NCBI RefSeq assembly: GCF_010120595.1 | Contig: NZ_CP038020.1 | Coordinates: 310,001 to 374,000 of the forward strand | Direction: 5' to 3' | DNA: 64,000 nucleotides | From: Streptococcus thermophilus | GTDB taxonomy: Bacteria > Bacillota > Bacilli > Lactobacillales > Streptococcaceae | Shown: positions 54,430 to 64,000 of the stretch, in pieces | Numbering within the stretch: position 1 is the first letter of the stretch | Layout of the letters: each line of letters opens with the position of its first letter | Translations under genes and position numbers: made by a program | The notes under the pieces: model-generated | What the model was told of the DNA's origin: nothing | What the model saw: only the letters and a program-made list of their open reading frames with translations | Database searches by the model: none

Positions 54430-55566
54430 ATGATTCAATTTGCTATTAATAAAGCTTATTTCCTACAAGCCCTTCATACAACTCGACGTGCTATTTCTTC
54501 AAAAAATGCTATTCCCATTCTATCAACTATAAAAATCGAAGTTACTAGTGATGGTATCTATTTAACTGGCTCAAATGGACAAATCTCGATAGAGAATAGC
54601 ATCTCTGCTTCAGAAGAAAATGCAGGTTTATTAATTACACAACCAGGTAGTATCCTTTTAGAAGCGAATTTTTTCATCAACGTTGTTTCAAGCTTACCTG
54701 ATGTTACTCTTACATTTGAAGAAATAGAACAATACCAAGTATTACTAAAGAGTGCTAAATCAGAGATTACTCTAAAAGGAAAGGATGCTGAGCAATATCC
54801 TCGTATTCAAGAAGTTGACAGCTTGACACCACTAATTATGGACACTAAAATGTTAAAATCTATCATTGCTGAAACGTCATTTGCAGCAAGCACGCAAGAA
54901 AGTCGTCCAATTTTAACTGGAGTTCACTTTGTTCTTTCAAATCACAAAGATCTTAAAGCTGTTGCCACTGATTCTCATCGTATGAGCCAACGTCAACTTG
55001 TTTTGGAACATTCTGCAGATAACTTTGATGTAGTAATCCCAAGCCGATCACTTAAAGAGTTATCAGCAGTCTTTAGTGATGGTATTGAAAATTTGGAAAT
55101 TTTCTTCTCTGCAAATCAAATTCTATTCCGTAGTGAGACAATCTCTTTTTACACACGTTTACTAGAAGGAAATTATCCAGATACTAATCGTCTCTTGTCA
55201 GATTCATTTGAAACAGAGGTTGTGTTTGAAACATCTACCCTTCGTTCTGCTATGGAACGTTCCTATTTGATTTCAAATGCAAGTCAAAGTGGCACGGTGA
55301 AACTCGAAATCATCAATGGTAATGTTAGTGCTCATGTTAATTCACCTGAAGTCGGAAAGGTGAATGAAGATATTGATGTGCTAGACGTTTCAGGAAGTGA
55401 TTTGATTATTAGTTTTAATCCCACTTACTTGATAGACGCTTTGAAAGCACTAAAAAGTGAGTCAGTTCGTGTTCGTTTCATTTCTCCAGTACGCCCATTC
55501 ACTTTGACACCAGCAGATGACAGTGAAAACTTTATTCAATTAATTACACCTGTAAGAACAAACTAA
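54430..55566 (+). CDS. dnaN: DNA polymerase III subunit beta (sliding clamp)
   Basis: Forms the ring-shaped processivity clamp. 378 residues, starting MIQFAINKAYFLQALHTTRR, three repeated clamp domains and the hydrophobic cleft end RPFTLTPADDSENFIQLITPVR. Full length. It begins 30 bp after the DnaA-trios and ends at a terminator that contains DnaA boxes. Confidence 0.97.
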   Translation: MIQFAINKAYFLQALHTTRRAISSKNAIPILSTIKIEVTSDGIYLTGSNGQISIENSISASEENAGLLITQPGSILLEANFFINVVSSLPDVTLTFEEIEQYQVLLKSAKSEITLKGKDAEQYPRIQEVDSLTPLIMDTKMLKSIIAETSFAASTQESRPILTGVHFVLSNHKDLKAVATDSHRMSQRQLVLEHSADNFDVVIPSRSLKELSAVFSDGIENLEIFFSANQILFRSETISFYTRLLEGNYPDTNRLLSDSFETEVVFETSTLRSAMERSYLISNASQSGTVKLEIINGNVSAHVNSPEVGKVNEDIDVLDVSGSDLIISFNPTYLIDALKALKSESVRVRFISPVRPFTLTPADDSENFIQLITPVRTN

Positions 55567-55571
55567 AATCG

Positions 55572-55600
55572 AAAAGTTATCCACTGTGGATAACTTTTTT
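55572..55600 (+). terminator. dnaN terminator built from back-to-back DnaA boxes
   Basis: AAAAGTTATCCAC (55572-55584) and GTGGATAACTTTT (55586-55598) form a perfect 13-bp stem with a single-base centre and a T-run. The arms contain TTATCCACT (55577-55585, 8/9) and, on the other strand, a perfect box (TGTGGATAA, 55585-55593). A one-base loop is too small, so the real hairpin opens a few pairs. Confidence 0.75.
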
Positions 55601-55616
55601 ACTAAGGAGGAAGTTT

Positions 55617-55808
55617 ATGTACCAAATTGGAAGTTTAGTTGAAATGAAGAAACCCCATGCTTGTACTATCAAAGCAACAGGAAAAAAAGCTAACGAGTGG
55701 GAAGTGACTCGTCTTGGAGCTGACATAAAAATTCGTTGTACAAATTGTAATCATGTGGTCATGATGAGTCGTCATGATTTTGAAAAGAAGCTTAAAAAGG
55801 TTTTATAA
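55617..55808 (+). CDS. DUF951 family protein (YyzM-like)
   Basis: 63 residues starting MYQIGSLVEMKKPHACTIKA, with four cysteines and CTNCNHVVMMSRHDFEKKLK, the DUF951 pattern (possible metal-binding Cys). Shine-Dalgarno AAGGAGG. The gene lies between dnaN and ychF in streptococci and staphylococci. Function unknown. Confidence 0.9.
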   Translation: MYQIGSLVEMKKPHACTIKATGKKANEWEVTRLGADIKIRCTNCNHVVMMSRHDFEKKLKKVL

Positions 55809-55977
55809 CAGCTATTACGGACGTCACTTACCTACTAGATTCTTATATTAAAAGCTATAGCACTTTGGCAAAATAAAAAGTATCCAAGGTCCCCTAATCG
55901 TCTTCCTTATAGCATTTTTCCTTACTTCTCTTTTTCTGATTCTCAAAAGGGAAGTTGCCTATTTTTAACAATTTTTG

Positions 55978-55986
55978 TGTTATAAT
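55978..55986 (+). promoter_or_regulatory. ychF extended -10 promoter
   Basis: TGTTATAAT is an extended -10 35 bp before the ychF start. No good -35 is spaced correctly. Confidence 0.6.
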
Positions 55987-56020
55987 TAACTAAATTACTT
56001 TTTAATGGAGAAATAAATAA

Positions 56021-57136
56021 ATGGCTTTAACAGCAGGTATCGTTGGTTTGCCGAACGTTGGTAAATCAACTCTTTTCAATGCAATTACAAAAGCAGGTGC
56101 GGAAGCTGCTAACTATCCTTTCGCAACAATAGATCCAAATGTTGGTATGGTCGAAGTACCAGATGAGCGTTTGACAAAATTGACTGAACTTATCACCCCT
56201 AAAAAGACAGTGCCAACTACATTTGAGTTCACAGATATTGCGGGTATCGTAAAAGGGGCATCAAAGGGTGAAGGGCTTGGAAATAAGTTCTTGGCCAATA
56301 TTCGTGAAGTGGATGCGATTATCCATGTCGTTCGTGCCTTCGATGATGAAAATGTTATGCGTGAACAAGGGCGCGAGGATGACTTTGTGGATCCGATGGC
56401 TGATATCGATACAATCAACCTAGAATTGATTTTGGCTGACCTTGAGTCAATTAACAAACGTTATGCGCGTGTCGAAAAGATCGCTCGTACTCAAAAAGAT
56501 AAAGATTCTGTGGCAGAGTTTAATATTCTTCAAAAGATTAAACCCGTTCTAGAAGATGGTAAGTCTGCCCGTACAATTGATTTTACTGAGGAAGAACAAA
56601 AAATTGTTAAGGGACTCTTCCTCTTGACAACAAAACCAGTGCTTTATGTGGCTAACGTTGATGAAGACCAGGTCGCAAATCCTGATGATATTGATTATGT
56701 GAAGCAAATTCGTGAGTTTGCAGCGACTGAAAATGCAGAAGTAGTTGTTATTTCGGCTCGTGTTGAGGAAGAAATTTCTGAGTTGGATGATGAAGATAAG
56801 GAGATGTTCTTGGAAGACCTTGGTTTGACAGAGTCAGGAGTCGATAAACTAACACGCGCAGCATATCATTTGCTTGGTCTTGGAACTTATTTCACTGCCG
56901 GTGAAAAAGAGGTCCGCGCTTGGACCTTTAAACGAGGGATCAAGGCTCCACAAGCAGCTGGAATTATCCACTCTGACTTCGAGAAAGGTTTTATCCGCGC
57001 TGTAACAATGTCGTATGACGATTTGATTAAATATGGCTCTGAGAAAGCTGTTAAAGAAGCTGGACGCCTTCGTGAAGAAGGAAAAGAGTATGTTGTCCAA
57101 GATGGTGACATCATGGAATTCCGTTTCAACGTTTAG
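56021..57136 (+). CDS. ychF: redox-regulated ATPase YchF
   Basis: Obg-family P-loop protein of unknown but universal role, binding ribosomes. 371 residues: G1 GLPNVGKSTLFNAITKAG, G3-like DIAGIVKGASKGEGLGNKFL, the NxxE-type G4 region (VANVDED) that favours ATP over GTP, and a C-terminal TGS domain (TFKRGIKAPQAAGIIHSDFE). Full length. Confidence 0.96.
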   Translation: MALTAGIVGLPNVGKSTLFNAITKAGAEAANYPFATIDPNVGMVEVPDERLTKLTELITPKKTVPTTFEFTDIAGIVKGASKGEGLGNKFLANIREVDAIIHVVRAFDDENVMREQGREDDFVDPMADIDTINLELILADLESINKRYARVEKIARTQKDKDSVAEFNILQKIKPVLEDGKSARTIDFTEEEQKIVKGLFLLTTKPVLYVANVDEDQVANPDDIDYVKQIREFAATENAEVVVISARVEEEISELDDEDKEMFLEDLGLTESGVDKLTRAAYHLLGLGTYFTAGEKEVRAWTFKRGIKAPQAAGIIHSDFEKGFIRAVTMSYDDLIKYGSEKAVKEAGRLREEGKEYVVQDGDIMEFRFNV

Positions 57137-57155
57137 AAAATAAAAAATAGTGCAC

Positions 57156-57184
57156 AAGGCTGAAAAGTATTTTTCAGTCCTTTT
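57156..57184 (+). terminator. ychF terminator
   Basis: AAGGCTGAAAA (57156-57166) and TTTTTCAGTCCTTTT (57170-57184) form a stem with one bulge, 20 bp after the ychF stop. Confidence 0.65.
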
Positions 57185-57208
57185 GCTGTTTATCAAAGAG
57201 GAGAAATG

Positions 57209-57778
57209 ATGACAAAATTAGTAGTTGGATTGGGAAACCCTGGTTCAAAATACCATGAAACACGACACAATGTTGGTTTTATGGCTATAGACCTAATGGC
57301 TAAAGAATTAGGATTAACCTTTTCTGAGGAAAAGACTTTTAAGGCTGAAGTAGCTTCAACCTTTTTAAACGGTGAGAAAGTTTATTTTGTTAAACCAACA
57401 ACTTTTATGAATCTATCTGGTCTAGCTGTGAGAGCACTGCTAGCTTATTACAATATTCCCATGGAGGATTTTATCGTCATTTACGATGATTTAGATATGG
57501 AAGTTGGGAAATTGCGCTTTCGTCAAAAGGGATCAGCAGGTGGTCATAATGGTATTAAATCTATCATTGCTGAAACTGGAACTCAAGAATTTGATCGTAT
57601 AAAAATTGGCATTGGTCGGCCACAGAAAGGAATGACGGTTGTTAACCATGTTCTTGGAAAATTTAGTGAAGACGATTATGCCATGATTTTACTTACTTTA
57701 GACAAGGTAGAGACAGCCCTCCATCACTACTTAAAAACAAATGATTTTGAAGACACCATGAGGCGGTATAATGGCTAA
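57209..57778 (+). CDS. pth: peptidyl-tRNA hydrolase
   Basis: Recycles peptidyl-tRNA that drops off ribosomes. 189 residues with the active-site His in [20 protein letters not shown] and the conserved [26 protein letters not shown] and [15 protein letters not shown] 57209 is better spaced from GAGGAG than the ATG just before it at 57206; both give the same frame. It overlaps mfd by 8 bp. Confidence 0.96.
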   Translation: MTKLVVGLGNPGSKYHETRHNVGFMAIDLMAKELGLTFSEEKTFKAEVASTFLNGEKVYFVKPTTFMNLSGLAVRALLAYYNIPMEDFIVIYDDLDMEVGKLRFRQKGSAGGHNGIKSIIAETGTQEFDRIKIGIGRPQKGMTVVNHVLGKFSEDDYAMILLTLDKVETALHHYLKTNDFEDTMRRYNG

Positions 57779-60700
57779 TACGATCTTAGAGCTTTTTGAG
57801 AAGAATCATCAATTGCTTGAGTGGCGTGATAAGGTAAGCTTATTGAGTAGGCAATTGGTCATGGGATTTTCTGGTTCGAGCAAGGCAGTTGCCATGGCAT
57901 CTGCCCTTTCTAATCAGGTTCCTAAGATTTTTATAGTTACCTCAACACAAAATGAAGCTGAGCAATTAGTAGGAGATTTGTCAGCTATCTTAGGAGAGGA
58001 TAAGGTTTATTCTTTTTTTGCGGATGATGTATCAGCTGCTGAATTTATCTTTGCTTCACCAGAAAAAACTCATTCTCGTCTTGAAAGTCTTAACTTTTTA
58101 ATGGATGAAGAGGCAAGTGGGGTCTTGGTTACAAGTTTAGTTGGTACGAAGTTACATTTGCCTAATCCTAGGGTTTATAAGGACTCTCGCATCGACTTAG
58201 TACTAGGGAAGGAACATGATTTAGATGCTCTCAGTAGGCATCTAACGCATATTGGGTATCAAAGAGTAGAGCAAGTTCTTTCACCTGGTGAGTTTAGTCG
58301 TAGGGGGGATATTTTAGATATTTACGAATTGACTGCAGAGCTTCCCTACCGATTAGAGTTTTTTGGAGATGAGATTGATGGCATTCGTCAGTTTGATAGC
58401 GATAGTCAGAAATCTTTAAACAATTTAGATCATGTTGTTATATCACCGGCGGATGATATTATCTTAACAAGAGAAGATTACCAACGTGCTGAGAAGGCCC
58501 TAGAAAGTGCGGTCTCGAAGGCAGACGGTCTTCATAAGGCTTACCTTGAGGAAGTTCTATCAGTGACGATTGATGGTCATCGCCATAAAGATTTACGTAA
58601 GTTTTTGTCTCTCTTTTATGACAAAGCTTATACCTTATTTGACTATCTTCCAAAAGGGACTCCTGTATTCATTGATGATTTTCAAAAGATAGTGGACCGC
58701 CATGGACGTCTTGAATTGGAAGTGGCTAATCTTTTAACTGAGGATCTTCATCAAGGTAAGTCTCTGAGTCATCTAAACTACTTCGTGGATTCATTTAAGA
58801 CTTTACGTAACTATCAGCCAGCTAGCTTCTTTTCTAATTTCCATAACGGATTAGGAAATCTTAAATTTGATAAGTTGTATCAATTCACACAATACCCTAT
58901 GCAGGAGTTTTTCAACCAATTTCCATTACTGATTGACGAAATTCGTCGTTATACTAAGAATAAGGCAACGGTTATTTTACAAGTAGGGTCTGATAAGCAA
59001 CTTAATTCTTTGAAGGAAACCTTGGAAGAGTACAATCTAGATTTACCTCTTAGTAGCTTTGGAGATTTGATACCTCATAAGGCTCAACTAGTCCTAGGAA
59101 ACTTATCGAATGGCTTTTACTTTGCAGATGAAAAGGTTGTTCTGGTTACTGAACGTGAGATTTTTCATAAAAAAGTAAAACGTCGTACGCGTGCTAACCA
59201 TATTTCTAATGCTGAGCGTCTTAAAGACTATAATGAACTTGAAAAAGGTGATTATGTTGTACACCAGACTCATGGTATAGGACAATTTAAAGGTATTGAG
59301 ACTATTGAAATTAAAGGGGTACACCGTGACTACTTGACCATTCAATATCAGGATGCTGCAACAATTTCTCTACCTATTGAGCAGATTGAGAGTCTCTCTA
59401 AGTATGTGTCAGTGGACGGGAAAGAGCCTAAAATTAATAAACTCAATGATGGGCGTTTCCAAAAGACCAAACAAAAAGTAAGCAAGCAGGTAGAGGATAT
59501 TGCTGATAATCTCTTAAAACTCTATGCCGAGCGAAGTCAACTGAAAGGATTTACTTTTTCACCGGATGATGATAATCAAAGGGATTTTGAAGATGAGTTC
59601 TCCTATGCTGAGACAGTGGATCAACTGCGTTCCATTAAGGAAATTAAGGCGGACATGGAGTCAGACAAACCTATGGATCGTCTCTTGGTTGGTGATGTTG
59701 GTTTTGGTAAGACAGAGGTAGCCATGCGTGCTGCCTTCAAGGCGGTCAATGATGGGAAGCAAGTTGCTATCCTAGTTCCTACCACAGTTCTTGCCCATCA
59801 GCATTATATAAATTTTAAAGAGCGTTTTGAAAATCATGCTGTTGAAGTAGATGAACTCAGTCGTTTTAGAAGTAAAAAAGAGCAAAATGAGACTATTAAA
59901 AATCTAGCTAAAGGACGTATTGATATTATTATTGGTACCCACCGCTTGTTGTCTAAAGATGTTAAGTTTTCTGATTTAGGCTTGCTAGTAATTGATGAAG
60001 AACAACGTTTTGGCGTGAAGCATAAAGAGAAACTTAAGGAGTTGAAAGCTAAAGTTGATGTCCTTACTCTAACTGCGACCCCTATTCCTCGTACACTTCA
60101 TATGTCTATGTTGGGTATTCGTGATTTGTCGATTATTGAGACAGCACCTACCAACCGTTATCCAGTTCAAACTTATGTTATGGAAACCAATCCTGGTCTT
60201 ATTCGAGAAGCGATATTAAGGGAGATGGACAGAGGTGGCCAGATTTTTTATATTTATAATCGTGTTGAAACCATTGATCAAAAAGTTTCTGAACTGCATG
60301 AGCTAGTCCCTGAAGCACGTATCGGATTTGTTCATGGTCAGATGAGTGAAGTTATGTTGGAGAATACTCTCTTAGATTTTTTGAATGGTGATTACGATAT
60401 TTTGGTAGCAACGACCATTATCGAGACAGGCATTGATATCCCCAATGTTAATACACTTTTCATTGAGAATGCAGACCATATGGGCTTGTCTACCCTTTAT
60501 CAGCTAAGAGGTCGTGTGGGACGTAGTAATCGAATTGCCTATGCCTACCTTATGTATCGTCCTGACAAAGTGTTGACGGAAGTCTCAGAGAAGCGTTTGG
60601 ATGCTATTAAGGGATTTACAGAACTGGGATCAGGTTTCAAAATTGCTATGCGTGATTTATCGATTCGCGGTGCAGGGAATATTCTTGGTGCTTCTCAAAG

Positions 60701-61277
60701 TGGTTTCATCGACTCAGTCGGATTTGAAATGTACTCGCAACTCTTGGAAGAGGCTATCAATAAGCGTCAAGGTAAGACTCAGGTTCGTCGAAAAGGAAAT
60801 GCAGAGTTCAATCTTCAGATTGATGCTTACCTTCCTTCTGACTATATTTCTGACGAGCGCCAAAAAATTGAAATTTATAAGCGTATTCGTGAAATTGAGA
60901 ATCAGAAAGACTACCAGGACCTTCAAGATGAGTTGATTGACCGCTTTGGAGAATATCCAGATCAAGTTGCCTATCTCATTGAGATTGGTCTGGTTAAGGC
61001 CTATTTAGATGCTGCCTTTGCAGAATTAGTCGAGCGTAAGAACGATACTATCATCGTTCGTTTCGAAAAAGTCTCTCTAAAATTCTTCTTGACACAAGAC
61101 TATTTTGAAGCCATCTCTAAGACAAATTTAAAGGCAAGAATTAGTGATAACCAAGGAAAAGTAGAGATTATTTTTGATGTTCGTAACAAGAAAGACTATG
61201 AAATCCTTGAAGAATTAAAGATTTTTGGTCAGACATTTATGGAAATTAAAAAACGTAAAGAAAAAAAAGAAACTTAA
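57771..61277 (+). CDS. mfd: transcription-repair coupling factor
   Basis: Displaces stalled RNA polymerase and recruits UvrA. 1,168 residues: UvrB-like N-terminal part ([31 protein letters not shown]), RNA-polymerase-interaction domain ([20 protein letters not shown]), the RecG-like translocase with Walker [27 protein letters not shown] (DEEQ) and the TRG motif region, and a C-terminal UvrA-inhibiting domain. Full length, overlapping pth. Confidence 0.97.
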   Translation: MANTILELFEKNHQLLEWRDKVSLLSRQLVMGFSGSSKAVAMASALSNQVPKIFIVTSTQNEAEQLVGDLSAILGEDKVYSFFADDVSAAEFIFASPEKTHSRLESLNFLMDEEASGVLVTSLVGTKLHLPNPRVYKDSRIDLVLGKEHDLDALSRHLTHIGYQRVEQVLSPGEFSRRGDILDIYELTAELPYRLEFFGDEIDGIRQFDSDSQKSLNNLDHVVISPADDIILTREDYQRAEKALESAVSKADGLHKAYLEEVLSVTIDGHRHKDLRKFLSLFYDKAYTLFDYLPKGTPVFIDDFQKIVDRHGRLELEVANLLTEDLHQGKSLSHLNYFVDSFKTLRNYQPASFFSNFHNGLGNLKFDKLYQFTQYPMQEFFNQFPLLIDEIRRYTKNKATVILQVGSDKQLNSLKETLEEYNLDLPLSSFGDLIPHKAQLVLGNLSNGFYFADEKVVLVTEREIFHKKVKRRTRANHISNAERLKDYNELEKGDYVVHQTHGIGQFKGIETIEIKGVHRDYLTIQYQDAATISLPIEQIESLSKYVSVDGKEPKINKLNDGRFQKTKQKVSKQVEDIADNLLKLYAERSQLKGFTFSPDDDNQRDFEDEFSYAETVDQLRSIKEIKADMESDKPMDRLLVGDVGFGKTEVAMRAAFKAVNDGKQVAILVPTTVLAHQHYINFKERFENHAVEVDELSRFRSKKEQNETIKNLAKGRIDIIIGTHRLLSKDVKFSDLGLLVIDEEQRFGVKHKEKLKELKAKVDVLTLTATPIPRTLHMSMLGIRDLSIIETAPTNRYPVQTYVMETNPGLIREAILREMDRGGQIFYIYNRVETIDQKVSELHELVPEARIGFVHGQMSEVMLENTLLDFLNGDYDILVATTIIETGIDIPNVNTLFIENADHMGLSTLYQLRGRVGRSNRIAYAYLMYRPDKVLTEVSEKRLDAIKGFTELGSGFKIAMRDLSIRGAGNILGASQSGFIDSVGFEMYSQLLEEAINKRQGKTQVRRKGNAEFNLQIDAYLPSDYISDERQKIEIYKRIREIENQKDYQDLQDELIDRFGEYPDQVAYLIEIGLVKAYLDAAFAELVERKNDTIIVRFEKVSLKFFLTQDYFEAISKTNLKARISDNQGKVEIIFDVRNKKDYEILEELKIFGQTFMEIKKRKEKKET

Positions 61278-61462
61278 GGAAAGTTTAAGTAAGTCTCTAT
61301 ATACTATAAAACATCCTAAAACTTTTCTTTTTCATAATTCTCTGAGAGGGTCTACTAGTATCGATCCTCTTATTTTTGTGTTTGAAAAGGCTTTAGTCAC
61401 CTATTTTTTTTTTAAAAATGCTATTATAGAAGAAGTATCCTAACGGAAAGGAAACAGTAACA

Positions 61463-61738
61463 TTGAGATTAGACAAATATTTAAAAGTATCACGAATTAT
61501 CAAACGCCGTCCAGTGGCTAAAGAAGTAGCTGATAAAGGGCGTATTAAAGTAAATGGTGTACTCGCTAAGTCATCTACAGATTTGAAAATCGGTGATCAA
61601 GTGGAAGTTCGTTTTGGAAATAAACTTTTGACTGTTCGTGTTCTAGAAATGAAAGACAGTACGAAAAAAGAAGATGCAGCAAAAATGTATGAAATTATAA
61701 GTGAAACAAGGATTGAAGTGGATGAGCAAGAAGCCTAA
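61463..61738 (+). CDS. rqcP: S4 domain RNA-binding protein RqcP
   Basis: 91 residues starting with TTG (61463), [20 protein letters not shown], the S4 fold of Hsp15/RqcP; RqcP keeps the peptidyl-tRNA in place during ribosome-associated quality control with RqcH. Shine-Dalgarno AAAGGA 11 nt upstream. It overlaps divIC by 17 bp, the order conserved in Firmicutes. Confidence 0.92.
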   Translation: MRLDKYLKVSRIIKRRPVAKEVADKGRIKVNGVLAKSSTDLKIGDQVEVRFGNKLLTVRVLEMKDSTKKEDAAKMYEIISETRIEVDEQEA

Positions 61739-62093
61739 TATTGTACAACTTACTAACGATTACATTGATAATGCCAATCAAGAGCATCGTTTAGAGCGTG
61801 CCGAACACGAACAAAGGAATCGCTTTATGGGGTGGATTCTCTTTGTGGTTGTTTTACTCTTTATCTTGCCAACTTATAATCTAGTTGAAACGTATATGAA
61901 TATTAAACAGCAAGAGAAGGAAGTCTTGTCATTACAGAAAGACTATGATAAATTGTCAGATCAGACAAAGGAACGAAAGGATTTGGCTAAGAAACTTAAG
62001 GATGATGCTTTCGCTGAGAAATATGCGCGTGCTAAGTATTACTATTCACGTGAAGGAGAGTCTATCTATCCTGTACCAAGCTTATTACCCTAA
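61722..62093 (+). CDS. divIC: cell division protein DivIC (FtsB-like septum formation initiator)
   Basis: 123 residues: cytoplasmic N-terminal part, one transmembrane helix (about residues 37-59, [20 protein letters not shown]) and an outside coiled coil ([20 protein letters not shown]). Forms the DivIB-DivIC-FtsL complex. The ATG at 61722 gives [14 protein letters not shown]; an earlier in-frame start at 61701 overlaps rqcP further and is less likely. Confidence 0.92.
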   Translation: MSKKPNIVQLTNDYIDNANQEHRLERAEHEQRNRFMGWILFVVVLLFILPTYNLVETYMNIKQQEKEVLSLQKDYDKLSDQTKERKDLAKKLKDDAFAEKYARAKYYYSREGESIYPVPSLLP

Positions 62094-62224
62094 TGAAAGA
62101 TTTACTTAAAACTGTAGAAATTTTTTTAACCTATTCAGAAGCCAAGTTAGAGGAACTATCAGAAAAAAATCAGCAACTTAAAACGGATGTACCGAGGAAA
62201 GAGGGGGTGAAGAAACAAGCATGA
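62093..62224 (+). CDS. small conserved protein between divIC and the serine hydrolase gene
   Basis: 43 codons ([20 protein letters not shown], ending GVKKQA) with the start overlapping the divIC stop (TAATG) and the end overlapping the next start (ATGA). The tight coupling at both ends and matching small ORFs in other streptococci at this place support a real gene. Acidic-basic helical protein without known function. Confidence 0.72.
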   Translation: MKDLLKTVEIFLTYSEAKLEELSEKNQQLKTDVPRKEGVKKQA

Positions 62225-63513
62225 AAAAGCTATTAATAGCTGCAACTGCTGTGCTTGTATCTTCTAGCCCTATATTCCTACTTCCTATGGAGAAAGAGCT
62301 AACTCTGACTCCAAAACAGGTCCAAAACTTGTCTCAAAATACTATAGCTAGCTTGAGTCAATTTAAACAGATTCCTAAAAATCCGAGAACGATAACAAAT
62401 ATCCTAACTTATAAGAACAAGGAATTAACAGAATTTAAAACCAGTATCAAAGCAGATACCAAACTATCGATTTCTGCTATTTTTTGGAATGCTAAAGGTG
62501 AACCTGTTTTCCAACTTCAAGATGGTGATTTTGTAGCCGCTAGTCAGAAATTAATTATTGATGATAGTGTCTATAATCAAAAACCGGTAGACATGACCTT
62601 CTGGACTAAAGATGGTTTAACAGTTTACAAAGCCCCCTACGTTTTAGGAACTGAAAAAGCTGACTCTAAACTCGCTAGTTTCAAACCGATAAAGGTTAGC
62701 CGAGCTGCCCAGACGCATGCTGGAACTTATTATTTAGCAGATGGAGAGGGTTGGATTAATGCTTCTGACTTGTCAACTACAGATAATCGCATCGAGGATG
62801 TCCAGAGGGTCCTTAATGAGAAGTATAACAATCAAGAGCACATCTCAGTTTATGTCAAGCAGCTTGATACAGACCGCGTAGCAGCTATCAATGACGAAAA
62901 AAGCATGTATGCAGCTAGCGTAGCCAAGTTAGGTGTACTCTATTATGCACAGGAACGTCTGTCTCAAAAGAAATTATCATTATCCAATGAGTATCAATAT
63001 ACCTCTACTGTGAATGGTTTTCCAGGTGCTTATGATCCAGATGGCTCAGGAAAGATTAGTAAGATGACTGATGATAAGAATTATAGCTTGGAAAACTTGT
63101 TAAAGGCTGTAGCCCAAAATTCAGATAATGTAGCGACAAATATCTTAGGTTATTATGTAGCTAATCAGTATGATAATTCTTTCCAAAAATCAGTAGATAA
63201 GGCGTCAGCAACCTCATGGAATATGGATAAAAAAGAGTTGACTGCTAGAGCAGCAGGTACTTTGATGGAGGCTATTTATAGGCAAAATGGGGATATTATT
63301 AATTATCTTTCAAGTACAGACTATGATGGCGAACGTATTTCAAAAAATATTGATGTCCCTGTTGCACATAAAATAGGGGATGCCTACGATTTTAAACATG
63401 ATGTCGCTATTGTCTATACAGATTCTCCCTTTATTCTTTCGATTTTTACAGATAAAGAAGGCTATGACAAAATCACCTCAATTGCAGATGATGTTTATGG
63501 AATTTTAAAATAA
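62221..63513 (+). CDS. secreted serine hydrolase, beta-lactamase-like
   Basis: 430 residues with an N-terminal signal peptide ([20 protein letters not shown]) and, from about residue 195, a class A beta-lactamase / PBP-like domain: active-site Ser-x-x-Lys in [11 protein letters not shown], the SDN triad in [12 protein letters not shown] and K-T/S-G equivalent in [11 protein letters not shown]. Probably a cell-wall-associated hydrolase or a DD-peptidase relative rather than an antibiotic resistance enzyme. It sits between divIC and tilS as in other streptococci. Confidence 0.85.
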   Translation: MKKLLIAATAVLVSSSPIFLLPMEKELTLTPKQVQNLSQNTIASLSQFKQIPKNPRTITNILTYKNKELTEFKTSIKADTKLSISAIFWNAKGEPVFQLQDGDFVAASQKLIIDDSVYNQKPVDMTFWTKDGLTVYKAPYVLGTEKADSKLASFKPIKVSRAAQTHAGTYYLADGEGWINASDLSTTDNRIEDVQRVLNEKYNNQEHISVYVKQLDTDRVAAINDEKSMYAASVAKLGVLYYAQERLSQKKLSLSNEYQYTSTVNGFPGAYDPDGSGKISKMTDDKNYSLENLLKAVAQNSDNVATNILGYYVANQYDNSFQKSVDKASATSWNMDKKELTARAAGTLMEAIYRQNGDIINYLSSTDYDGERISKNIDVPVAHKIGDAYDFKHDVAIVYTDSPFILSIFTDKEGYDKITSIADDVYGILK

Positions 63514-64000
63514 TGACAGAAAAATTGTTGCAAATGATGCAAGCAAAAGGTTATTTTAACCAGCACAAGAAAGTTTTAGTAGCAGTATCAGGTGGAGCAG
63601 ACTCGATGAGTTTGCTGCACTTTTTGTATAACCATCAAAAAGATTTGGATATTCAGCTGGGCATTGCTCACGTTAACCATAAGCAACGGCAAGAGTCGGA
63701 GTACGAAGAAAATTATTTACGTCATTGGGCAAAGGAACATAAGGTACCTTTTCACTACAGCGCATTCTCAGGAAAGTTTTCAGAAAATGCCGCCCGTACT
63801 TTTCGCTATGATTTTTTTAAGCGAATTATGAAAGAAGCTGACTACTCTGCTCTTGTTACAGCCCATCATGCTGATGATCAGGCTGAGACAATTTTTATGA
63901 GATTGTTGAGAGGAAGTCGTTTAAGACATCTGAGTGGGATTTGTGATGTAAGATCATTTGGCACTGGTCAGATTATTCGTCCCTTTTTGCATATTCCGAA
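63513..64000 (+). CDS. tilS: tRNA(Ile)-lysidine synthase, N-terminal part
   Basis: The first 162 codons are inside the window. The PP-loop ATPase motif [16 protein letters not shown] and the lysidine-specific [18 protein letters not shown] are present. TilS converts the anticodon C34 of tRNA-Ile to lysidine, so it reads AUA. The start overlaps the serine hydrolase stop (TAATG). The 3' end is outside the window. Confidence 0.96.
   Translation, partial: MTEKLLQMMQAKGYFNQHKKVLVAVSGGADSMSLLHFLYNHQKDLDIQLGIAHVNHKQRQESEYEENYLRHWAKEHKVPFHYSAFSGKFSENAARTFRYDFFKRIMKEADYSALVTAHHADDQAETIFMRLLRGSRLRHLSGICDVRSFGTGQIIRPFLHIP

Noticed and set aside
62035..62065. parS-like TTCACGTGAA in divIC
   Set aside because: Only the inner 10 bp fit; the outer positions differ, so it is more likely coding coincidence.
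62221..63513. Beta-lactamase resistance gene
   Set aside because: The domain is beta-lactamase-like, but the gene sits in the conserved divIC-tilS core cluster of streptococci and the last motif is HKIG, pointing to a housekeeping serine hydrolase.

Overview
The window is chromosomal DNA of a low-GC streptococcus, most probably Streptococcus thermophilus (salivarius group). Three things point that way: a complete 1,313-bp IS256-family element with the dimensions I recall for IS1191, typical streptococcal gene order around the replication origin (rlmH-htrA-parB-dnaA-dnaN-ychF-pth-mfd-rqcP-divIC-tilS), and an unusually high number of freshly broken genes (nine in 64 kb), as expected for a dairy-adapted genome undergoing reduction. 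The species call is inference; S. salivarius or S. vestibularis cannot be excluded from sequence alone.

Layout. 0-5.7 kb: aspS and hisS (minus strand), a cobalamin-independent methionine synthase pseudogene, then rpmF-rpmG. 5.85-8.8 kb: a run of four decayed minus-strand genes (unknown protein, diacylglycerol-kinase-like, DUF389 membrane protein interrupted by an IS3-type scrap, unknown protein). 9.1-11.2 kb: an intact envelope-stress operon (GlsB-like, AmaP, DUF2273, Gls24/Asp23, CsbD). 11.8-19.5 kb: accessory region with a Nudix hydrolase, IS1191, a PadR/DUF1700(broken)/DUF4097 module, a YhgE/Pip membrane protein with a divergent TetR regulator, and a broken DUF1304 gene. 19.7-28.5 kb: housekeeping (rpsD, veg, dnaB, rplI, gdpP, mnmG, mnmA and a Nudix gene). 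28.6-38.6 kb: a large membrane protein, two secreted muramidase-like proteins (one frameshifted in an A8 run), the ECF transporter core, pgsA, rodZ and the M16 protease pair. 38.7-49.9 kb: yaaA-recF, guaB, trpS with a T-box, a broken YitT gene, an ABC-F protein, a YfhO-family protein and three tRNA genes. 50-64 kb: the origin and the dnaA-side genes.

The origin region carries DnaA boxes in three clusters (upstream of htrA, upstream of dnaA, between dnaA and dnaN) and a DnaA-trio array of five CTA triplets after the last box. Two perfect parS cores (one inside ecfA1, one upstream of trpS) plus one near-match in hisS match the parB gene. Genes diverge from this point: mostly minus strand to the left and plus strand to the right, as expected for co-orientation with replication.

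I see no CRISPR array, prophage, restriction system or convincing new multi-gene system. The most unusual observations are small: a hairpin that sits between the hisS Shine-Dalgarno sequence and its start codon, a dnaN terminator made from back-to-back DnaA boxes, a parB promoter buried in the htrA terminator, paired 23-bp repeats just downstream of the stress-operon promoter, a 43-bp stretch shared by gls24 and csbD, and an A8 tract that shifts the frame of a secreted lytic protein.
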